Below are positions 45,974 to 51,120 of a stretch of DNA of 51,120 nucleotides, piece by piece (position 1 is the stretch's first letter; each line of letters opens with the position of its first letter). Source of the DNA: a bacterium (lineage in GTDB: Bacteria > Patescibacteriota > Patescibacteriia > UBA9934 > GWF2-40-263). Made by a program: the position numbers and the translations under genes. The notes under the pieces are model-generated. The model ran no database searches and was not told the DNA's origin. It was given only the letters and a program-made list of their open reading frames with translations. The stretch lies in assembly GCA_020057555.1 (NCBI GenBank), contig JAGVFR010000015.1, positions 1 through 51,120 of the forward strand, written 5' to 3'.

Positions 45974-47152
45974 GTGCGTGATTACAATGTGGGACGTCGT
46001 GAACGTGAGCCGCTCATTCGTGAGCTCTACAATCTCGGACTTTCCGTTCATGAGATTTCCAAGATCGTCACAAAATGGAGTGAGGCAACTCTTTCCAAAG
46101 ATGTCGCGCGGGTTGGGGGTGTAAAAGGTTTTCCGGATCGTCCAAAGAAACAAGGTGATGTGTTTGCCACAGTGATCCGGCGATATGCCAAGATCGAAGC
46201 TTTGGACAATCAATTTGCTGAAGACGAATTGCGCGATGCACTCGCGACATGGCTTCGAGTGGACCTGATTCTCGCAATGATCTATTGCATTGAGTCAACG
46301 CTTTATCAACTCGTGCATCCATGCTTTCCTTCAAATCGAGAGCGACATGCGCGTTTGCTCGGCGCGATCTTCAAAGTCGAGATCAGTGATGAGTCTAGCG
46401 ATGCAGATTTTTCGCACAAAGATCTCGTAAAGCTGTGGTGGCAAAATTTGCTTGCTGTGATCAATTCGGGTGAAGAGCCGGTTCCGCAATCGCGCGAACA
46501 GCTTTGCAAGATGGAAATCAGTCGTGCACTTTTCAGAGAGCGAGCTGACATCATGCCAATCTGGGACGAGAATGTGTTTTTGCTCTTGGATGAAATGATA
46601 CTGACGCTCACAGAGCAAGAGCGATCTGTGATCATTAAAAGATACGGTCTTGGAGTCGAGAAGAGAACGCTTGAGCAGATTTCGCAAGACATGCTTTGCT
46701 CGCGAGGATATGTCCATCAGGTCGAGATAAGGGCGGTTCGCAAGTTACGAAAAGAAGCTTGCAAGTGTAAGATCGAGGTGATTGGTCGTTCTGTTGGTAA
46801 CGCGCTCCAACGTGAATTCAAAAAACGCGAAGCTGAACAAGAGGTCGCGAGTCTCAACGTCAAAGGCGCACCAGTCATCAATGCGAATCTCTTTTGCAGA
46901 GTTGATGATCTTGAGCTTTCAGTGCGCGCAACTAACTGCATGTCCAACGGAAACATTATGCTCGTCGGTGAGCTTGTGCAAAAGACAGAAGCCGACTGTC
47001 TCAAGATAAAAAACTTCGGCAGAACTATGTTGAGTGAGATCAAAGCTAAACTCGCTCGACTCGGTCTTGAACTCAACATGCAGGCCAGTGACGAACTCAA
47101 CGCGCTTCTTGCTCGATGCAGGCAAAATCAAAATACACCACGTTATCTCTAG
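45974..47152 (+). CDS. Predicted transcription regulator: HTH + sigma70 region 4-like + RNAP alpha-CTD-like
   Basis: LTEQERSVIIKRYGLGVEKRTLEQISQDMLCSRGYVHQVEIRAVRKLR and LELSVRATNCMSNGNIMLVGELVQKTEADCLKIKNFGRTMLSEIKAKLARLGLEL; GTG start after AGGGGGAA. Confidence 0.88.
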   Translation: MRDYNVGRREREPLIRELYNLGLSVHEISKIVTKWSEATLSKDVARVGGVKGFPDRPKKQGDVFATVIRRYAKIEALDNQFAEDELRDALATWLRVDLILAMIYCIESTLYQLVHPCFPSNRERHARLLGAIFKVEISDESSDADFSHKDLVKLWWQNLLAVINSGEEPVPQSREQLCKMEISRALFRERADIMPIWDENVFLLLDEMILTLTEQERSVIIKRYGLGVEKRTLEQISQDMLCSRGYVHQVEIRAVRKLRKEACKCKIEVIGRSVGNALQREFKKREAEQEVASLNVKGAPVINANLFCRVDDLELSVRATNCMSNGNIMLVGELVQKTEADCLKIKNFGRTMLSEIKAKLARLGLELNMQASDELNALLARCRQNQNTPRYL

Positions 47153-47172
47153 CGCCATTCTGGCGCTTTTTT
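47151..47172 (+). terminator. Terminator after the sigma4/alpha-CTD gene
   Basis: AGCGCCAttcTGGCGCTttttt. Confidence 0.9.
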
Positions 47173-47198
47173 AAATTGCTTGGTATTTTGTGATTATT

Positions 47199-47309
47199 AT
47201 GATAGCAATCCATCAATACAATGAATTAGCGCAAGCGATCGGAACTAACATAGCAAGTGAAGTCTACAAAGTTGCAGAAAAGATTTTGAATCCAAAACCT
47301 AAAACCTAA
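47199..47309 (+). CDS. Possible small ORF (36 aa)
   Basis: MIAIHQYNELAQAIGTNIASEVYKVAEKILNPKPKT*; its end lies inside the AAAACCT repeat. Confidence 0.3.
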   Translation: MIAIHQYNELAQAIGTNIASEVYKVAEKILNPKPKT

Positions 47310-47328
47310 AACCTAAAACCTAAAACCT
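47294..47328 (+). repeat. AAAACCT heptanucleotide tandem repeat x5 upstream of lepB
   Basis: AAAACCT AAAACCT AAAACCT AAAACCT AAAACCT tgaacc. Confidence 0.9.
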
Positions 47329-47393
47329 TGAACCATTGCCGTTTTTGCGTTTCCATGATAGGCTGGAAACAGTTTTAGCGTTTAACTTTAACT

Positions 47394-47993
47394 ATGACAC
47401 CGGCATTTGAACAACGTCTTCAAGAACGTTTTGGTTTAGTCGCAGGTTCAATCGTTTTTTTTATTTTGGAAGTCGTGCAAATCGTGGCAATTTCGGCCGC
47501 CATAATTGTTCCCATCCGATATTTCTTGATTCAGCCGTTTTACGTCAAAGGCGCTTCGATGGAACCAAATTTTTACGATCACGAGTACCTTATTATAGAT
47601 GAGCTATCGTACCGTTTTCGCGAGCCAGAGCGAGGAGAGATTGTCGTGTTTCGCTACCCGCGTGATCCGAGCCAGTTTTTTATCAAGCGAGTAATCGGTT
47701 TACCAGGTGAAACGATCGAAATATCAAACGGAAAAATAATTCTTTACACAAAAGAACATCCAAACGGAGAAGTGCTAGACGAATCATATATTATCGAAGA
47801 TCGTACTGATGGAAAAACGCGAGTGACATTAGGAGAGAAAGAATATTTTCTGCTTGGAGATAATCGTGATGAAAGTTTAGACTCTCGCGCGTTTGGAACT
47901 GTGAAGCGAGCTGGAATTATCGGTCGCGTATGGATTCGCGGTCTTCCACTCTCACGACTCGGAACATTTGATTCACCAGTTTATAACTTATAA
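47394..47993 (+). CDS. lepB: Signal peptidase I
   Basis: VKGASMEPNFYDHEYLIIDE, IKRVIGLPGETIEI, LLGDNRDESLDSRAFG. Confidence 0.96.
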   Translation: MTPAFEQRLQERFGLVAGSIVFFILEVVQIVAISAAIIVPIRYFLIQPFYVKGASMEPNFYDHEYLIIDELSYRFREPERGEIVVFRYPRDPSQFFIKRVIGLPGETIEISNGKIILYTKEHPNGEVLDESYIIEDRTDGKTRVTLGEKEYFLLGDNRDESLDSRAFGTVKRAGIIGRVWIRGLPLSRLGTFDSPVYNL

Positions 47994-47994
47994 A

Positions 47995-48106
47995 AAGTAG
48001 CAAAGTAGTAGAGTAGTAAAGTAGCAAGGGGTTGGGAAATAGATTTTTTACTTTACTTTCCCTCTGCTACTCTGCTACTTTTCTACTCTTCTACTAATTT
48101 TTCTAC
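47995..48106 (+). repeat. Fold-back degenerate 8-nt tandem arrays upstream of hisS
   Basis: AGTAGCAA AGTAGTAG AGTAGTAA AGTAGCAA GG ... CTCTGCTA CTCTGCTA CTTTTCTA CTCTTCTA CTA. Confidence 0.8.
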
Positions 48107-48107
48107 T

Positions 48108-49523
48108 ATGCCATTTAGAAGAAACATAGCAAAACCAGTGCCTGTTGTGCCTGTCAAAAAAACTGAAACAGAGGAGGGTGATGAAGATGAATCGAAGAAA
48201 TCCTCAAAAGGACCGGAACTTTTGCGCGGATTCCGCGACATAATGCCGGAAGAGCAGGGAAGATGGAATTTTGTTCGCGACGCAATGCGCTCACTTGCGG
48301 AATCTTACACTTTTGATCGAATTGATCTTCCGATTTTGGAACGATCGGATTTATTTTTGCGAACGCTTGGAAAAGGAACAGACGTTATTGAAAAAGAAAT
48401 GTACGTTTTCACAGATCCGTCGAATCGTTCAGTCGCGCTTCGTCCAGAAGCAACTGCTTCGGCCGCTCGCGCTTACATCGAACATGGAATGATTGAACGT
48501 CCACAGCCAGTGAAATTATGGTATGAAGGACCAATGTTTCGACATGATCGTCCTCAAGCTGGACGTTTCCGTCAGTTTAATCAAGTCGGTTTCGAAGTTT
48601 TCGGAAGTAGTGAGCCAATCATTGATGCACAGCTAATTTTGATTGGAAAGAAAATTTTTGAAACTCTTGGGCTTGATGTTTCTGTTCAGATCAACTCAAT
48701 TGGAACACCAGAATGTCGTCAGGCTTATCTTGCTGAACTTGTTTCATATTTCCGTCAATTTAGAAGTCGTCTTCCAGAAGATGATAAACGTCGTTTTCAA
48801 AAAAATCCTTTGCGTTTGCTTGATAGCAAAGAGCCGGAAACGATTGAACTTCTTAAAGACGCGCCACAGATTCTTGATTGGCTTGATGAAAAATCAAAAG
48901 AACATTTCATGAAAGTTTTGGAGTTTTTGGATGAAGTTGAGATGCCGTACATTTTGAATTCGCACTTAGTTCGTGGTTTGGACTACTACACGCACACAGT
49001 GTTTGAGTTTGTACTTGCTGATGATGAAGGAGAAAAAGCGCAAAACGCGCTCGGTGGCGGAGGGCGATATGACGGACTTGTCGAATTGCTTGGAGGGCGC
49101 CCAACGCCAGCGTGTGGATTTGCGCTTGGGCTTGAACGAATCGTTCGCGCGCTTTCTGATAAAGGAATTGATCCTCCGCAATATCCAAAAGCGCATGTAT
49201 TTTTTGCGCAACTCGGCGATGCGGCGCGACGCGTTGGTTTGAGACTGTTTGAAGAATTTCGAAAATCCGGAATTATAGTTTCAGAGGCGGTTGGAAAAAA
49301 CGCGCTCAAAGCTCAACTTGAAGTCGCAAATAAACTCGGGGTTCAGTTCACTCTCATTCTTGGGCAAAAAGAGGTTCTTGATGGGACGATCATTATTCGC
49401 GACATGGAATCCGGCGCTCAAGAAACAATTGATGTTAAGAAAATAGTTTCTGTTGTTGAACGAAAGCTTCAAAAAGACCCAGGAGTGAAACCAGAAGGAT
49501 ATTCACCAGTCGCGGATAGTTAA
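48108..49523 (+). CDS. hisS: Histidyl-tRNA synthetase
   Basis: LLRGFRDIMPEEQGRW, LRPEATASAARAYIEHGM, VRGLDYYTHTVFEF. Confidence 0.96.
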   Translation: MPFRRNIAKPVPVVPVKKTETEEGDEDESKKSSKGPELLRGFRDIMPEEQGRWNFVRDAMRSLAESYTFDRIDLPILERSDLFLRTLGKGTDVIEKEMYVFTDPSNRSVALRPEATASAARAYIEHGMIERPQPVKLWYEGPMFRHDRPQAGRFRQFNQVGFEVFGSSEPIIDAQLILIGKKIFETLGLDVSVQINSIGTPECRQAYLAELVSYFRQFRSRLPEDDKRRFQKNPLRLLDSKEPETIELLKDAPQILDWLDEKSKEHFMKVLEFLDEVEMPYILNSHLVRGLDYYTHTVFEFVLADDEGEKAQNALGGGGRYDGLVELLGGRPTPACGFALGLERIVRALSDKGIDPPQYPKAHVFFAQLGDAARRVGLRLFEEFRKSGIIVSEAVGKNALKAQLEVANKLGVQFTLILGQKEVLDGTIIIRDMESGAQETIDVKKIVSVVERKLQKDPGVKPEGYSPVADS

Positions 49524-49526
49524 ACT

Positions 49527-49556
49527 TGACAAAAATGGGCCAAATCATGCATAATC
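49527..49556 (+). promoter_or_regulatory. Candidate rpsU promoter
   Basis: TTGACA - 18 nt - CATAAT. Confidence 0.55.
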
Positions 49557-49565
49557 TTGCCGTAA

Positions 49566-49614
49566 AGTATTTATTTTCTAACTTCTAACTTCTTGCTTCC
49601 AGCTTCTAAATACT
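49566..49614 (+). repeat. Heptad array enclosed by an 8-bp stem, abutting rpsU ATG
   Basis: AGTATTTA ttttc TAACTTC TAACTTC TTGCTTC CAGCTTC TAAATACT ATG. Confidence 0.7.
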
Positions 49615-49863
49615 ATGGTCGACGTGAAACGAAAAAAAGGTGAAAGTTTTGAAAGCCTATTGCGTAGGTTTAGTCGTCGTTTGCAACAAAGTGGCAAACA
49701 GCTTGAAGTGCGCAAACTTCGCTATCATGCTTCAGAACCAAACAAGAATAAACAGCGTGAAAGCGCTTTGCGACGTTTGGAGATTCGAGAAAAACGCGAA
49801 TACCTTGCGCGTATTGGACAACTTAAGGAAGAAGTACGTCAGCCCTCAAGAGGTGGCAGGTAG
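49615..49863 (+). CDS. rpsU: 30S ribosomal protein S21
   Basis: VKRKKGESFESLLRRFSRRLQQSGKQLEVRKLRYHASEPNKNKQRESALRRLEIREKREYL. Confidence 0.92.
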   Translation: MVDVKRKKGESFESLLRRFSRRLQQSGKQLEVRKLRYHASEPNKNKQRESALRRLEIREKREYLARIGQLKEEVRQPSRGGR

Positions 49864-49877
49864 CTACTTTTTTGCCT

Positions 49878-50627
49878 ATGTCTTTATCCGAGAACATCAC
49901 AAACGCGATGAAAGACGCAATGAAAAGCAAAAACAACGCAACGCTTTCAACGTTGCGTTTATTGCGTTCTGCAACGAAAAATAAACAGATTGATGTTCAG
50001 CATGAATTATCTGATGAAGAAATTTTGGGCGTGATTCGATCGCAAGTTAAACAGTTGCGTGACGGACTTGAATCGTATGAAAGCGCAAAACGAGATGATT
50101 TAGCTTCTCAAGCTCGAACAGAGATTGCTGTTCTTGAAGCATATCTACCTCAACAAATGTCTGATAACGAACTCACATCAATCGTAATAAAAACTATTGA
50201 AGAATCAGGCGTTACAAGCAAACAAGACATGGGAAAGGTAATGGGAATGGCTATGAAGGCTGTACAAGGTCGCGCTGATGGAACACGAGTAAAACAAATC
50301 GTTGAATCTTTGCTCGCGGTGTTTGCTTTGATGATTGTTGGAATTGGAATTGCTTTTCCTGCGTTTGCCGCGATTGAAATTGTTCCAGTTTCACTTCAAG
50401 CATACTCATTTATGGAAACTGGAGTTCGTATTTTTAGAGTCTTGCTTCTTTTTTTTGGAATTTTGGCAGTCAATATGATTTTACATGGGGGGTTTCATTA
50501 TATGGTTTCTTCTATGCGTGATGAAGAGCATGTAAAAGCTTGGCAAAAAATTATGACCGGGTTTATAGGATCAATAGCAGTTGTGCTGTTATATGGTGTT
50601 TCAACGGTTGTTATTCAAGTGATGTAA
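49878..50627 (+). CDS. YqeY/GatB-like domain fused to a pilin-like (VirB2/TrbC-like) membrane domain
   Basis: N-term TLRLLRSATKNKQID...EAYLPQQMSDNELTSIV...GRADGTRVKQIVESLL then AVFALMIVGIGIAFPAFA...GILAVNMILHGGFHYMVSSMRDEEHVKAWQKIMTGFIGSIAVVLLYGVSTVVI. Confidence 0.82.
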   Translation: MSLSENITNAMKDAMKSKNNATLSTLRLLRSATKNKQIDVQHELSDEEILGVIRSQVKQLRDGLESYESAKRDDLASQARTEIAVLEAYLPQQMSDNELTSIVIKTIEESGVTSKQDMGKVMGMAMKAVQGRADGTRVKQIVESLLAVFALMIVGIGIAFPAFAAIEIVPVSLQAYSFMETGVRIFRVLLLFFGILAVNMILHGGFHYMVSSMRDEEHVKAWQKIMTGFIGSIAVVLLYGVSTVVIQVM

Positions 50628-50705
50628 AGGAGGAGGAAGCAGTGGAAGAAGTGAAGAAACAGGGGAAGGCAGAAGGAAGCAGGATAACACAGTAATAATA
50701 GTCGT

Positions 50706-50734
50706 TTGACAAAGCGGCTATTTTGTTTTACAGT
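50706..50734 (+). promoter_or_regulatory. Consensus promoter for the right-edge orphan gene
   Basis: TTGACA - 17 nt - TACAGT. Confidence 0.75.
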
Positions 50735-50768
50735 ACAAAACTTAGTTCTTTGAAAATGACTTGCAAAT

Positions 50769-50899
50769 GGTCATGGCCAAAAGCCCTTCAATTTTATTAA
50801 GGGTTTCTGGCTGTGACCACTCAGGCCATGGTTCCTCCTCGGATTAGAGGATCCTTACTCTATGCCTATCAGGCCTAGGGTATTGCGGCTATCAGCCGC
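50769..50899 (+). promoter_or_regulatory. Four-hairpin structured 5' leader
   Basis: 50769-50818 ~20-bp stem with G-U pairs; 50830-50854; 50864-50874 (GCCTatcAGGC); 50885-50899 (GCGGCTatcAGCCGC); then RBS-like AGGGAG before ATG. Confidence 0.7.
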
Positions 50900-50912
50900 A
50901 GGGAGAATTCAG

Positions 50913-51120
50913 ATGTCAAAGTATGGGCACCGTCCAATCGATTGGTTCGAAGCACTCGTCAATAAACTCGGTGGCGAAAAAGCAGCCGAAAGGTTTCTCC
51001 GCGGCGAGCTGGTAGTCTACAAGGTCAAGCGCTGGCGCGAAGTTGATGGCGTCATCTACCTCACCGTCACGCTCGACAAGCCGACTGCTGGCGACAAGTG
51101 GATTCCGCGGACGGAAACGA
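50913..51120 (+). CDS. Orphan-family protein, N-terminal part (3' truncated by window)
   Basis: MSKYGHRPIDWFEALVNKLGGEKAAERFLRGELVVYKVKRWREVDGVIYLTVTLDKPTAGDKWIPRTET...; GGGAG upstream. Confidence 0.8.
   Translation, partial: MSKYGHRPIDWFEALVNKLGGEKAAERFLRGELVVYKVKRWREVDGVIYLTVTLDKPTAGDKWIPRTET

Noticed and set aside
47294-47328. AAAACCT x5 as a CRISPR-like or telomeric array
   Set aside because: Units are 7 nt with no spacers and no cas genes; a simple tandem repeat.

Overview
The window looks like a chromosomal segment from a Candidate Phyla Radiation (Patescibacteria, probably Parcubacteria-like) genome. This placement is inferred from gene content: uL30 is absent between rpsE and rplO, orphan proteins are common, and several proteins are trimmed. 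It carries a str/S10/spc ribosomal protein block (rpsL-rpsG-fusA ... tuf-rpsJ-rplC ... rpsE-rplO-secY-adk-map). After it come ruvX, recO, asnS, aspS, scpA/scpB, a D,D-carboxypeptidase, a glycosyltransferase, a half-size MFS protein, a lone PilB/GspE ATPase, a tRNA cluster (fMet, Leu, Met), parA/parB, a RelA/SpoT homolog, topA, dprA, pth, der, an LCP protein, tRNA-Val, a regulator-rich accessory patch, lepB, hisS, rpsU and a YqeY fusion. The most unusual signals are: (i) degenerate 7-9 nt tandem arrays next to start codons, several folding back into long hairpins; (ii) large, well-paired RNA hairpins between rpsZ and rpsH and upstream of recO; (iii) a promoter plus four-hairpin leader in front of an orphan-family gene at the right edge; (iv) a ~180 bp structured element that duplicates the 3' end of tRNA-Met; (v) a sigma-region-4 / RNAP alpha-CTD fusion protein next to a triple-XRE protein; (vi) a YqeY-membrane (pilin-like) fusion; (vii) an initiator tRNA that departs from the three-GC rule. 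No rRNA or CRISPR was seen. All calls come from reading the sequence; no database searches or folding programs were run.
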